DNA from: Bacteroidales bacterium
Lineage (GTDB): Bacteria > Bacteroidota > Bacteroidia > Bacteroidales > UBA932
Assembly (NCBI GenBank): GCA_017428035.1
Contig: JAFRRR010000074.1
Span: 1-34,156, forward strand
Reading direction: 5' to 3'
DNA: 34,156 nt
A program made the position numbers and the translations under genes. The notes beneath the pieces were generated by a model. That model was not told the origin of the DNA. It ran no database searches and saw only the letters and a program-made list of their open reading frames with translations. Shown in pieces: positions 6,971-15,862 of the stretch. Position 1 is the stretch's first letter, and each line of letters starts with the position of its first letter.

Positions 6971-9781
6971 TTATTCTTCTGTATAAATTTCAAGAATCAG
7001 GTCGCCGGCGGCTATCCGGCGGGCCATATCGCGCACCTGCTGCGGCTTTATGCCGCGCACGACCTTCTCGTAGTCATAGCCGTAGGGGATGCCGTCGCGG
7101 ACCCAGTCCATCATCTGGGCCTGCTGCGAAGCCACCGAGCGGGAAATACGGTCCTGAACCTCGTAGTGGTGCTTTACCAGATACTTCACGGCGTGCTCCA
7201 TTTCCTGTGCCGTGGGGCCCTCCTTGCACATCCGCTCCAGCTCTTCGCTGATATCGGTCAATACAATATCCTTCATCTCGGGGCGCGTTTGCAGGTTAAC
7301 GGACGAATAAGAGGGAACCGCTTTCTCTTCTGTCACGGCGGTGGCAAACTGCACGCTGTAGGCGGCGCCGTGCTCTTCGCGGATAAGGTCCAGGTAGCGG
7401 GCCGACATTATATAGTCCAGTATGTCTATCGCGGCGCGCTCTTTTATGCTGCGGCCGCCCTTGAAATGGCGGCTCCAGCCAATCTGGGCCAGCGGAGCGG
7501 AGACGGGCTCGGCCGTATCGGTGATTTCCATCTTGCCCTTGGCCACCGGTGCGGCAGGCAGGTATTTCCCTTTCCGGTAAGGATATCCGCCGCTGAGCGA
7601 GGCGATGTATTTCGCGGTGAGGAGTTCTATTTGTTCCCGAGGCAGGTCGCTGCAGATGACCACCTTCATAGTGGCGATATCGCCATAGTAGCGCCTGTAG
7701 GCATCGGCCACCAGTGGCAGGGTGGCGGCCTCTACGCTGGCAGAGTCTATCTCCTGCATCCAAGGGTGATTGCCGTAGATCTCCCGGCGGCAGCGCTCTT
7801 CGAACAGTCTGGACGGATTCTTCTTATTGCCCAGAGACTTCAGGGTCATTGCCTTATAATTGTCCAGCAGCCGCTCTTCTCCGAAATAGGGCTCGGTGAT
7901 TTGCAGGTTGGCTGCCTTGAAGGCCTCTTCTGCCTTGTCGCGGTCGCAGGAAACCTCAATGCGCGCATCCCGGCCGACTCCAAGCAGCATCAGCTTGACA
8001 TCGGAGAGTTCGGGATAATTCTTCATATCGGGCTTTATGCAGCCGCGGAAACCGGCGTTGCGTTTGGCATATGAGAGGGCATAGCGGGCGGCGGTCACGC
8101 TGTCAGGGTCAAACACCCTGTAGCCGGTGTCAAAGATGTAGGTCATAAAAAGATGGTCGTTCCTTTTCACCGGGGCCGACTCCTTGTAATAGACAGTCGC
8201 GCCGTTGGAAAGTTTCCAGACTTCCATATCGGTGCCGCGTAGCCTCTTCTGGGAAACTATTCTGCCGGCGGCGTTTTCTACAGCCAGATTCATATCGGGA
8301 TACTCCAGGAATGCCGGCTGGATATCTTCTGCGGCCACCTCGGCGGCAATCTGTCGCATCTGCTCCTGGGACGGGGCTATGCCGGCGTCATCCTTGGAAT
8401 TGTAGCTGTTGGAGTATATCTTGCCGCTGCAGCCAAACATCATTTCGGGGTAGGGGGCGATGTCGCTGGCGGTGATGCCGCCCATAATGCCGCGGCGCAG
8501 CTCCCTGTAGGTGGCGGGGTTTATCAGCGGAGTCTCCGTAAGGAAATTGCTGAGCGCCATTGAAACCAGCTCGCCGTTCTTGATTTCTTCCCGCTCCAGC
8601 GGGGAGTTGAGGTGCAGCCGGTCGCTGACGTTCAGTTTGGCAATTTCGAATTCGTCCGGGCTGATGCCGAATTTAAGCAGGCGCTGCACCTCCCGCTCGG
8701 TAAAGCGGAAGCATTCGGCCAGATTCTCTTTCTTTTTGGGCACGACGGTGATCAGGGACACGTACATATCGGGCCTGTAGGTGTTTGTCACCAGGGTGGC
8801 GTTCTGCGCAGGAGATGCCTTCTCTTTGCTGCGCTCTTTGAGACGGTCGGCCATAACCGAAGATACTATCATCCTGCAAAGCTCATCTTTGAAATAGCTC
8901 TCGTCGCTATGCAGTTTGTAGGGGTTGTCCTGCCGGTAGATGGCCTTGAAGGCCTGGTATCGGATTTCGGGGTCGGTCATATCCTCGAAAAGCGGCTCGG
9001 TCATTGCCGGCGGGATGTATGTCCCCTTGGGCTCGGGATTCACCGCGGCGGGAATGTCGCTGAAAATGCGGCGGATGCGGCCCTCCATCTCGTCCACGTC
9101 AAAATCTCCCACTACTATTATGGCCTGCAGATCGGGCCGGTACCATTTGTGGTAAAAGTCCAGTATTTCCTGGCGCTTGAAGCCGTTAATCACCTCCAGG
9201 GTGCCGATTACATTGCGTTCGGCCTGTTTGGATCCGCGGTATATCAGGTTGGTTTGCTGGTTGGCCATACGGCTGCGGCTGTCGTCGCCCAGGCGCCACT
9301 CTTCGCTAATCACGCCGCGCTCGTCGTCCAGCGCCTTCTGTTCGCAGCTGATGTCGCAAGACCAGTCGCGCAGCACCATCAGCACGCTGTCTACAAAACT
9401 GTCGCGCACCAGCGGGACGTTGCTCAGGTTGTAGACCGTCTCGGTCTTGGAGGTGAATGCATTCACATTATAGCCAAAACGGACCCCTTCGTCGGCCAGG
9501 AACTCCAGGATGCGCTTGTCGGGATAGTGCCTGGTGCCGTTGAAGGCCATATGCTCCAGAAAGTGGGCCAGGCCGTTCTGGTTGTCCTCTTCTTGCAGGG
9601 CACCTACATTGTGCGCAATGTAAAACTCGGCTGTCCCGGCAGGTATCTCGTTGTGGCACAGATAGTAAGTCAGGCCGTTTCCCAACTTCCCTACCTTGAA
9701 TTCCGGGTCGGAGGCGATGGGCTGGGAAAAGAGGCAAAACGAGCAAAGGAGTGCCGCAAGGCACAGGCAGATTCTTTTCAT
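6971..9781 (-). CDS. M16 family (pitrilysin-type) zinc peptidase, secreted
   Basis: 936 residues with a signal peptide (1-20, ending C-L-F-S-Q). The inverted zinc motif H-F-L-E-H is at 73-77. The third ligand E154, in D-D-E-R-G-V-I-S-E-E-W-R, lies exactly 76 residues later, as expected for inverzincins. The length fits a full two-half M16 protein (catalytic N-half, inactive C-half) folded as a clamshell. Such periplasmic enzymes degrade peptides small enough to fit the chamber. It lies 15 bases after the DUF6850 barrel gene and 3 before the double esterase, so it belongs to the TonB receptor operon. It may process peptides brought across the outer membrane. Confidence 0.95.
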   Translation of the reverse strand: MKRICLCLAALLCSFCLFSQPIASDPEFKVGKLGNGLTYYLCHNEIPAGTAEFYIAHNVGALQEEDNQNGLAHFLEHMAFNGTRHYPDKRILEFLADEGVRFGYNVNAFTSKTETVYNLSNVPLVRDSFVDSVLMVLRDWSCDISCEQKALDDERGVISEEWRLGDDSRSRMANQQTNLIYRGSKQAERNVIGTLEVINGFKRQEILDFYHKWYRPDLQAIIVVGDFDVDEMEGRIRRIFSDIPAAVNPEPKGTYIPPAMTEPLFEDMTDPEIRYQAFKAIYRQDNPYKLHSDESYFKDELCRMIVSSVMADRLKERSKEKASPAQNATLVTNTYRPDMYVSLITVVPKKKENLAECFRFTEREVQRLLKFGISPDEFEIAKLNVSDRLHLNSPLEREEIKNGELVSMALSNFLTETPLINPATYRELRRGIMGGITASDIAPYPEMMFGCSGKIYSNSYNSKDDAGIAPSQEQMRQIAAEVAAEDIQPAFLEYPDMNLAVENAAGRIVSQKRLRGTDMEVWKLSNGATVYYKESAPVKRNDHLFMTYIFDTGYRVFDPDSVTAARYALSYAKRNAGFRGCIKPDMKNYPELSDVKLMLLGVGRDARIEVSCDRDKAEEAFKAANLQITEPYFGEERLLDNYKAMTLKSLGNKKNPSRLFEERCRREIYGNHPWMQEIDSASVEAATLPLVADAYRRYYGDIATMKVVICSDLPREQIELLTAKYIASLSGGYPYRKGKYLPAAPVAKGKMEITDTAEPVSAPLAQIGWSRHFKGGRSIKERAAIDILDYIMSARYLDLIREEHGAAYSVQFATAVTEEKAVPSYSSVNLQTRPEMKDIVLTDISEELERMCKEGPTAQEMEHAVKYLVKHHYEVQDRISRSVASQQAQMMDWVRDGIPYGYDYEKVVRGIKPQQVRDMARRIAAGDLILEIYTEE

Positions 9782-9796
9782 ACTTGAGAAGATATG

Positions 9797-11377
9797 TTAA
9801 AAGTTGCAGCCTATGGTAAGCTGGGCAATGTTGCGGGTGCGGCCGGCCAGGAATTCGGGCTGAGCCAGCAGGGAGGTGAGAGTGTCGGAGATTTTCAGAT
9901 AAATCTCAAACTTCTCAAAAGATTTGGCAAAGGTCACCGACAGGCAGCCTCCGGCACGGGCGGCGGTGTCATATTCGTATTTGCGGTCCAGCCAATAGTC
10001 AAAGCTTTTCAGTCGGGTAGAAGTGGTCTCTACATAGGTGCCGTCGGCCTTTTTCACGCCCCAGCCCATCTGATAGATGCCGGTAAGGGAAGGAATGATG
10101 GAGCAGTAGCCCAAATCAAAATCTTTCTCCAGGAACAGTTCACCGCCTATGCGGCTGAAGGAGTGGTTGCGGAAGAAAGGATAAATCTGTGTGACCTGGG
10201 TGCGGGCAAAGTATGTCGCCTTTGCGCCTAAGGTTGCGGCGGGCCTGTTGCCGTAGGCATCTATAAACCAGCGGTAGTTGAGGGAGGCGGTCATATCGCC
10301 GCGGTCGGTGATGCGGCTCTTGGTGGTGTATTCCACTATGGTGTTGCCTCCGGGCTGCGTCACGTAGTTGAATCGGTTTTCATCGGCAGACACCATATCG
10401 TAGTTGACATCCACTGCCAGACGGTGGATATCGCTGCCTGAATGGAGCAGCAATGTGCCGCTGTAGGCCACACCTAACCCGCCGTATTCATAATAGATGG
10501 GAGTTGTGGTGGAACGTTTACCGTAATAGCCGGCACGCTTGCGATAAGTGAATTCGTTGGTGAAAATCTCAAATAGAATCACTTGCAGTGATGCACCATA
10601 GAAACGGTTGTCCAGCGGAACCAGGTTGGTAGAGGAAATTATGTTGTAATCACCCGACAGATCTTCTACTGTTCCGAAAAAGGCGCCGCGGTCGTTTTGT
10701 ATGAAATATTGTTTGTCGGTGGCTCCGTAAATGCCTCCGCGGATTTGCTCCAGAAGGCTCTCGTACTGCCCAGACAACCCCACCATAAAACTGCGGGAAG
10801 GGTGCCAGGCCAGGCCGGCCTTGAGGTCCAGGTTGGTCAGGATGTTGGAGAACCTGGGGTCCTTGACCTTGGTCTGGTCCCCGGCCTCGTAGTTTACGTT
10901 GAAGCCGAGTGACCAGTCAGAGTCAAGATTGATCGACAGGCCTCCTGTGAGATCGTAGAGCTCGCGCTTTTTTATCCCGACCATTTCGGGATCGCTCTCA
11001 TAGAAGCCTGTCGGATGAAAATCGGGGTTAACCGGCACAGGTCCGCACATTTCTTTGCCGGAAAAGTGGGACCAGGCCAGCTTGCCGTGGAAAGTTATCA
11101 GTTTCGATATCCTGTAGTACGATTCGGTGAGGGCGCCAATGGAAAAGTCATCGGACGATTCTTCCAGGGCAATCAGACCGCCGTTGCTTTTGACGGCATT
11201 AGCCTCTACCATTGCCACACGCCCGCTCCAGAAGCCCATAGCGGCGGGGTTGGAAACAATAAGCTGTGGCGTGGTCTGCTGTACCAGCCTGAAATCGCGC
11301 ACCTGCCCGTCGCCGGCTTCCGCCAGCAGGGCGGGAGCCAGTGCAAGGGCCAGAAGTGCCAGGATACGAAGTCTCAT
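9797..11377 (-). CDS. DUF6850-type outer-membrane beta-barrel protein
   Basis: 526 residues with a signal peptide (MRLRILALLALALAPALLAEAG). The mature protein starts with an N-P-A-A-M-G-F-W-S-G motif, as in PorV/FadL-like barrels that begin by listing their subject set. It continues as alternating hydrophobic/polar strands with turns rich in D, N and G (SINLDSDWSLGFNVNYEAGD and similar) and ends with aromatic Phe (T-I-G-C-N-F), the C-terminal signal of outer-membrane barrels. From memory of family naming this matches DUF6850, whose members accompany DUF4876 proteins and TonB receptors; that assignment cannot be verified here. Gaps of 6 bases (upstream) and 15 bases (downstream) put it in the operon. 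Confidence 0.82.
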   Translation of the reverse strand: MRLRILALLALALAPALLAEAGDGQVRDFRLVQQTTPQLIVSNPAAMGFWSGRVAMVEANAVKSNGGLIALEESSDDFSIGALTESYYRISKLITFHGKLAWSHFSGKEMCGPVPVNPDFHPTGFYESDPEMVGIKKRELYDLTGGLSINLDSDWSLGFNVNYEAGDQTKVKDPRFSNILTNLDLKAGLAWHPSRSFMVGLSGQYESLLEQIRGGIYGATDKQYFIQNDRGAFFGTVEDLSGDYNIISSTNLVPLDNRFYGASLQVILFEIFTNEFTYRKRAGYYGKRSTTTPIYYEYGGLGVAYSGTLLLHSGSDIHRLAVDVNYDMVSADENRFNYVTQPGGNTIVEYTTKSRITDRGDMTASLNYRWFIDAYGNRPAATLGAKATYFARTQVTQIYPFFRNHSFSRIGGELFLEKDFDLGYCSIIPSLTGIYQMGWGVKKADGTYVETTSTRLKSFDYWLDRKYEYDTAARAGGCLSVTFAKSFEKFEIYLKISDTLTSLLAQPEFLAGRTRNIAQLTIGCNF

Positions 11378-11383
11378 AGATAA

Positions 11384-12772
11384 TTATTTCTTGATGGAAG
11401 CTACTTTTCTAACGTGGTAATCCTTTGCCATATCATTGGTGTCAGAATATATGATGTGGGCGCCTGCAGCAATGGATGCCTCTGCATCAATGCCGCTGGG
11501 GTCGGTGCTGCCTTCAACATCGTCGGTGCCGCCTGCATAGTTGTAAACCAGCTTGCCTGCGTTCTCTTCCAGAGCTTCGGTAGCTTCTTTGTCTACATTT
11601 CTGTAAACGGTGTAACCCAAAACGTTGGTGATAGAAATGTGGCCGGTCAAGATATCGGTAGAGAAACGGGGCTTACTGCTTGCTTCTTTACTTTTGTCCC
11701 ATATGTCAACTGCATCAATAACGTTGGCTTTCGGGAATTTAGGATAGCTCATTGCTGCGCTTGTTCCACAGTGGGTGTCATATTGATCTTTCGCATTGGC
11801 AATAGCAGTAACCTCTTCAGATGACATCTTGCCAATGAAGAATCCCGGTGAATTAGTTGCAACGATCCAAGCGCTACCAGGGTTTGTGGCTATTCCGGAA
11901 AGATAGTGGTCTGTAGGGATGCTTTCAGAAACAGCGTGCTTTTGGTGAGTGAACGCGGGAACCGACTTGTTGTTCATCCAATAGTATGAAGGATCACTGA
12001 GATTGACGGACTCAGCTACTGTTTGAGTGTGGTCGATAGCGCTCCAGATAACAACTACTATTTGGGAATATGCAGGGATTTTGACCTCCGAATCAAACCA
12101 CCAGAACCCGCTATAGCTGGGAATCCAGTCTGCGTTTTGGAATAAGAGGGTTTCTGCGTCAATCCAATAATTCTGCTTTTGTTGAGCCACCATCGGCGCT
12201 CCGCCGGCAAAAATTATGTCAGATGCATCGGCCTCCAATTCGGTGTTGTTGTAAAGGATTATATAAGCATCGTGAGCATACGTTTGGTTTGCGCCTGCTG
12301 CCGCGTTGGGGCAGCCGGTGGTATAGACTTCCTTAATGATAATCTGCTGGCTTACAACCTTGTTGAGGCTCAGGTTGAACGATCTGTCGCCGTTTTTGGA
12401 TACATAGATGGCGTTGTTGGCGCCGTTGAATGTCAGGCGCTGGCCATCTTCTGCAGTTTTATAGGTAGCTTTAGCTGCATAAGTGCCTGCGGGGAGTTTG
12501 AAGGTGACTTTTCCGGTGGCATCTGTAATTGCGTCGTAGCTGGCCACGCCGGCATCGTCGGCAATGGCCACGGTGATGCCTTCCACTGCAAAGTTGGCAC
12601 CCTCGCTCTGAAGCTGGATGGCGATGTCATACAGTGCGGGTACATCGGGTCCGGGAGTGGGCGTGGGAGTGGGGTCGTCGGGTTCGTCAGGCCCAACGGG
12701 GACGGGTTTTACGCAGGCAGCCACCATAAATGCTATGGCTGCAACTGCAAGAAAGATGAAACTTTTTTTCAT
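11384..12772 (-). CDS. DUF4876-type surface lipoprotein
   Basis: 462 residues. The lipoprotein signal ends V-A-A-C (Cys20), followed by an acidic, Pro/Thr-rich linker (about 22-45) containing D/E residues right after the Cys, the kind of signal that sends Bacteroidetes lipoproteins to the cell surface. Residues 48-135 form a carboxypeptidase-regulatory-like beta sandwich (ITDATGKVTFKLPAGTY, with F-N-L-S-L-N at its end). The rest, starting QQIIIKEVYTTGCPN, matches my recollection of DUF4876: a large domain with many aromatic residues (Y-W-I-D, FWWFDSEVKIP) suggesting ligand contact. It lies between the TonB receptor and the DUF6850 barrel, the position SusD would take. A binding role is inferred from that. 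Confidence 0.82.
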   Translation of the reverse strand: MKKSFIFLAVAAIAFMVAACVKPVPVGPDEPDDPTPTPTPGPDVPALYDIAIQLQSEGANFAVEGITVAIADDAGVASYDAITDATGKVTFKLPAGTYAAKATYKTAEDGQRLTFNGANNAIYVSKNGDRSFNLSLNKVVSQQIIIKEVYTTGCPNAAAGANQTYAHDAYIILYNNTELEADASDIIFAGGAPMVAQQKQNYWIDAETLLFQNADWIPSYSGFWWFDSEVKIPAYSQIVVVIWSAIDHTQTVAESVNLSDPSYYWMNNKSVPAFTHQKHAVSESIPTDHYLSGIATNPGSAWIVATNSPGFFIGKMSSEEVTAIANAKDQYDTHCGTSAAMSYPKFPKANVIDAVDIWDKSKEASSKPRFSTDILTGHISITNVLGYTVYRNVDKEATEALEENAGKLVYNYAGGTDDVEGSTDPSGIDAEASIAAGAHIIYSDTNDMAKDYHVRKVASIKK

Positions 12773-12790
12773 TGTGAGTACTATTTAAGA

Positions 12791-15784
12791 TTAATTGAAT
12801 TTGAGACGTAATGTAAGGCCGTAGTAGAAACGGGGGATAAAAGAAGATACCGAACTGTAAGTCTTGGTCTTTGTGGAGTATACCTGCCCCATATTGTTGA
12901 AGAAGTTATTGGCATAGAACGATATGGACGCTATGTCTCCAATCTCTTTGGTCACGCTGAAATTGGCGCTGAAATAGGGGGATATGAAATCTTTGAGGAA
13001 GGTGTAATTATAAGTGGTGCCCGAAACAATAAGCTTGGTGAGGTCTGCATAAAGCTCCGGATCATTAGCCTTTGCCCATTCAAGATTCTCAAGGAAAGGT
13101 TTCTGGGTGGGGTCGTCAAAAGAACAGTAGGTGTCGGGGAAAAGCACGGTGTAGCACTCGCCGTCATATACCGACGCATCCGTATAGGACAGTAAATCTG
13201 TCCTGTCGGCAAGAACCAGGCTGCGGCGGGAACCATCCAGCCTCTCGCTCAGAGAACGGGAATATTTGAGCAGGGAGCTCTCAAGCTTGAACGAGATGAT
13301 CATACGCACCTGAGGGATGTTTGTGGTAATGGTCAGGTTGGTATGGATGTCTTGCGTCACCTTGCCGTTGGAGTTGGAGTTGTCTCCATAGTAGAATCCC
13401 ACATACTTGTACAGCGATTTGTCGTATGAAGTCTGGGTGGTGGGGCAATATTCTGTAAGGTCACTGAATATTGCTTTGTAATTATAGAACGACCCGTCCA
13501 GACGTATGGTGGTGTTCAGCGCCTTGATTCGGGCAAAGTCTATGATCCATTCCAGACCGTAGCGGGTAATGGGGTTCTCTTCGTTATGCTCTGTGTAGGC
13601 AGATATGAAACTCTTTTTCTCGATGCCTTCTGCCTCAATCGGGGCCAGGGCGCCGGTACGGTCAGAAACCGTTACGCGTCCGGTCGTGGGGTTGATGCTG
13701 TATATACGGTCGCCGGCGGGGATTGGCAGGCCCTGTACCGCCTGCGGCAAAGTCTCGGTGTAGATAAACCGCTCGTAAAAAGTCTCTGTTGTATAGGCCA
13801 GGAGGGTCCTGTTGTAGAAGCCTGCCAGGGAAATCTTGGTGCCGCCCAGGTTTATGTCAATGCCCGCTTCGGCCTGCTGGTTGCGCTGCCAGGCCAGTTC
13901 AGCGTTATATGCTATGGTTCGCGGCATCACATAATAAGCATTGCTCACAATGTTGTTTGCATCTGCGGTAGATGTGAATGCGTTTATGTCAAAATACGAC
14001 GGCGTGGGGTAGAGCACAGAGAAAGAGGGCTGCTTTACCGCTACGCCCCAGCTTGCCCTTACAGAGAATTCTTTGAAGAAGTTCCGGACTCTGGTGGCGG
14101 GAGTGAACAGGGTGTATTTGAAGTTGAACCTTGGCGAAAGGCTGGAGGTGATGCCATAGGCCGAGCCGGGCATTATGGTGTTGTCCCAGCGAAGGCCGGC
14201 AATAAGGTTCAGGCGGGAGTCGCCGCCGGTGTGCAGCATAAAATTGTCTTCTACAAAGCCGGCCACATTGTGCATTGCCGGAATGTCGCAGAAGCGCCAG
14301 GTCCTGAAAGTGGGTGCGGTGGACATCTCCTCTGTATATTCTCCGATACCGAAGTTCTTGTCCATAGCCCACTCGGCGCCATATTTCACTTTGTTGTTGT
14401 AAATGCCGCCGTTGATGGCCCAGTTGACTTTGAGTGACACCTTGGTGTCCAGCGGGCGGTCGTCAATACACATAATATTGTATCTGATGCCCGGGTCTAT
14501 TCTGACAGCATTGTTGTCGCCACCCTCGCTGTAAGGCTCGGACATATAGTATCCCGCCTCTGTGGCGTGCAGATTGGTGCTGCTCACTGCAGAGTGGTAC
14601 ATAGAGCGCTCCCGCTGCAACCGATCGCCGTAAACCGCAGATGCCTTGAATTCCAGATTGGTGATCCACGGCTTGGAAAGCAGCCAGTTGGCTTCTATAT
14701 TGCCGCGGATGCTATTGTCGCGCTGCTTTAAGAATGTTCCAACCAATTTGTCGGGGTCAGCCTTGTTGTCCAATCCGCCCAGGTTGCCGGTGATGCCGGC
14801 AGAAATCCTAAGCGGGGTGCGGGCGTGACGCCCGGAAGCGTAGGTGTTGCTCCAGAGCAGTGAAAGCTGCTTGCGGTCGTATGATGTATATGGCGACATC
14901 GGCTCCGAGATGGAGCGGGTGTACTCCAGGCTGCCGTTGAGCACGCCGCGCGACTGTCCGCTCTTGGAATGGCCCAGGGAAAAACCCTTGCTGGCAGAAA
15001 CCTGCTTGGTCTTGGGGCTGGTGGACATAGTGATGGTGAGCGGGGTGCGGCCGCGGCGGGTGTTGATCTTTACCACGCCGGAAGACATATCGCCGTATTC
15101 CACGCTGGGAACGCCGGTGATGACCTCCACCGATTCTATATTCGACGATGCGATGCTGTTGGTGTTGATGCCCTTGAACGAGCCGCTGCTGGAGTTTGTG
15201 AAAGAGGCGTTGTTGCTCAGTCTGACACCATCTACCTCGACGGCTGTTGTGAAGGAGTTGTTGCCACCCTCGGCGTTGCCGCCGCGGATGTTGAACTGCT
15301 TCTCTGAGGTCAGGGTGGGATCCTGTGTGGCGCCGCCCGGCAGCAGTGCAGAAATGTCGGAGACGTTCATGACCTGCACATGGTCCAGCGCGGTTTTGTC
15401 TATGGTGCGGGCGGTGGTGGCGCTGTTGGCATCTTCCTGAGCCGTGACCACGGCGCTCTCAAGAGAAAGGTTGTCTTCTATTAGGGTAATCTTGAAATCT
15501 TTGATGTTGCGGGAAATCTCAATCTCTTTATCCCAGGATACATATCCCAGGCAGGCCACGTTTATCTTGGTTTTGCCGGCGGGGACTCCGGAGATGGAGA
15601 ACCGGCCCTCGGCATCGGCCACGGCCCACAATTCGGGGCCTTCCAGAACCACGGTGGCAAACTCCACCGGATTGCCGGAGCTTTTTTCTGTGATTATTCC
15701 TGAAAAAGTGTATTTCTGGGCAAATGCAGAGCCCGAAACGACATAGAGCAGAAGAATGGTGAGTATAGCAAGACGCTTTCTCAT
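12791..15784 (-). CDS. TonB-dependent receptor with CarboxypepD_reg-like domain
   Basis: About 997 residues from ATG 15784. Signal peptide 1-23 (MRKRLAIL...G-S-A-F-A). Next is a carboxypeptidase-regulatory-like domain (about 25-105, F-S-G-I-I-T-E through G-Y-V-S-W). The plug domain (about 112-240) shows F-N-I-R-G-G, VEVDGVRLSN, IESVEVITG and Y-G-D-M-S-S-G-V-V. A large 22-strand-type barrel ends F-Y-Y-G-L-T-L-R-L-K-F-N. It lacks the signature long SusC architecture partner SusD, being followed instead by DUF4876 and DUF6850 genes. It imports an unknown ligand using TonB energy. I chose ATG 15784 because a longer reading would begin at a TTG inside the promoter's -7 box. It is the first gene of the leftward operon. 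Confidence 0.95.
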   Translation of the reverse strand: MRKRLAILTILLLYVVSGSAFAQKYTFSGIITEKSSGNPVEFATVVLEGPELWAVADAEGRFSISGVPAGKTKINVACLGYVSWDKEIEISRNIKDFKITLIEDNLSLESAVVTAQEDANSATTARTIDKTALDHVQVMNVSDISALLPGGATQDPTLTSEKQFNIRGGNAEGGNNSFTTAVEVDGVRLSNNASFTNSSSGSFKGINTNSIASSNIESVEVITGVPSVEYGDMSSGVVKINTRRGRTPLTITMSTSPKTKQVSASKGFSLGHSKSGQSRGVLNGSLEYTRSISEPMSPYTSYDRKQLSLLWSNTYASGRHARTPLRISAGITGNLGGLDNKADPDKLVGTFLKQRDNSIRGNIEANWLLSKPWITNLEFKASAVYGDRLQRERSMYHSAVSSTNLHATEAGYYMSEPYSEGGDNNAVRIDPGIRYNIMCIDDRPLDTKVSLKVNWAINGGIYNNKVKYGAEWAMDKNFGIGEYTEEMSTAPTFRTWRFCDIPAMHNVAGFVEDNFMLHTGGDSRLNLIAGLRWDNTIMPGSAYGITSSLSPRFNFKYTLFTPATRVRNFFKEFSVRASWGVAVKQPSFSVLYPTPSYFDINAFTSTADANNIVSNAYYVMPRTIAYNAELAWQRNQQAEAGIDINLGGTKISLAGFYNRTLLAYTTETFYERFIYTETLPQAVQGLPIPAGDRIYSINPTTGRVTVSDRTGALAPIEAEGIEKKSFISAYTEHNEENPITRYGLEWIIDFARIKALNTTIRLDGSFYNYKAIFSDLTEYCPTTQTSYDKSLYKYVGFYYGDNSNSNGKVTQDIHTNLTITTNIPQVRMIISFKLESSLLKYSRSLSERLDGSRRSLVLADRTDLLSYTDASVYDGECYTVLFPDTYCSFDDPTQKPFLENLEWAKANDPELYADLTKLIVSGTTYNYTFLKDFISPYFSANFSVTKEIGDIASISFYANNFFNNMGQVYSTKTKTYSSVSSFIPRFYYGLTLRLKFN

Positions 15785-15805
15785 ACGCGGGCAATTATTA
15801 GAAAG

Positions 15806-15842
15806 CAAAGTTAGAATAAATTATAATAATTGACTAACTTTG
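15806..15842. promoter_or_regulatory. Mirrored divergent promoter for the two five-gene operons
   Basis: A 9-bp perfect inverted repeat, CAAAGTTAG (15806-15814) and CTAACTTTG (15834-15842), is separated by 19 AT-rich bases. Each arm is a TAACTTTG -7 box: the left arm read leftward for the TonB receptor gene, the right arm read rightward for the polyferredoxin gene. The TTAG at the inner end of each arm falls at the -33 position of the opposite promoter (20-base spacer). The two promoters therefore overlap on the same DNA, and polymerase can probably occupy only one at a time. The repeat could alternatively, or also, be an operator. Confidence 0.55.
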
Positions 15843-15862
15843 TATGAAATACTACTTATAAA

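Noticed and set aside
11384-12772. SusD-like protein after the TonB receptor
   Set aside because: The protein has no TPR-rich SusD features; it carries a beta-sandwich and a DUF4876-like domain instead.
12791-15808. Longer start of the TonB receptor at 15808
   Set aside because: It would start at a TTG inside the TAACTTTG promoter box and put eight non-signal residues before a good signal peptide.
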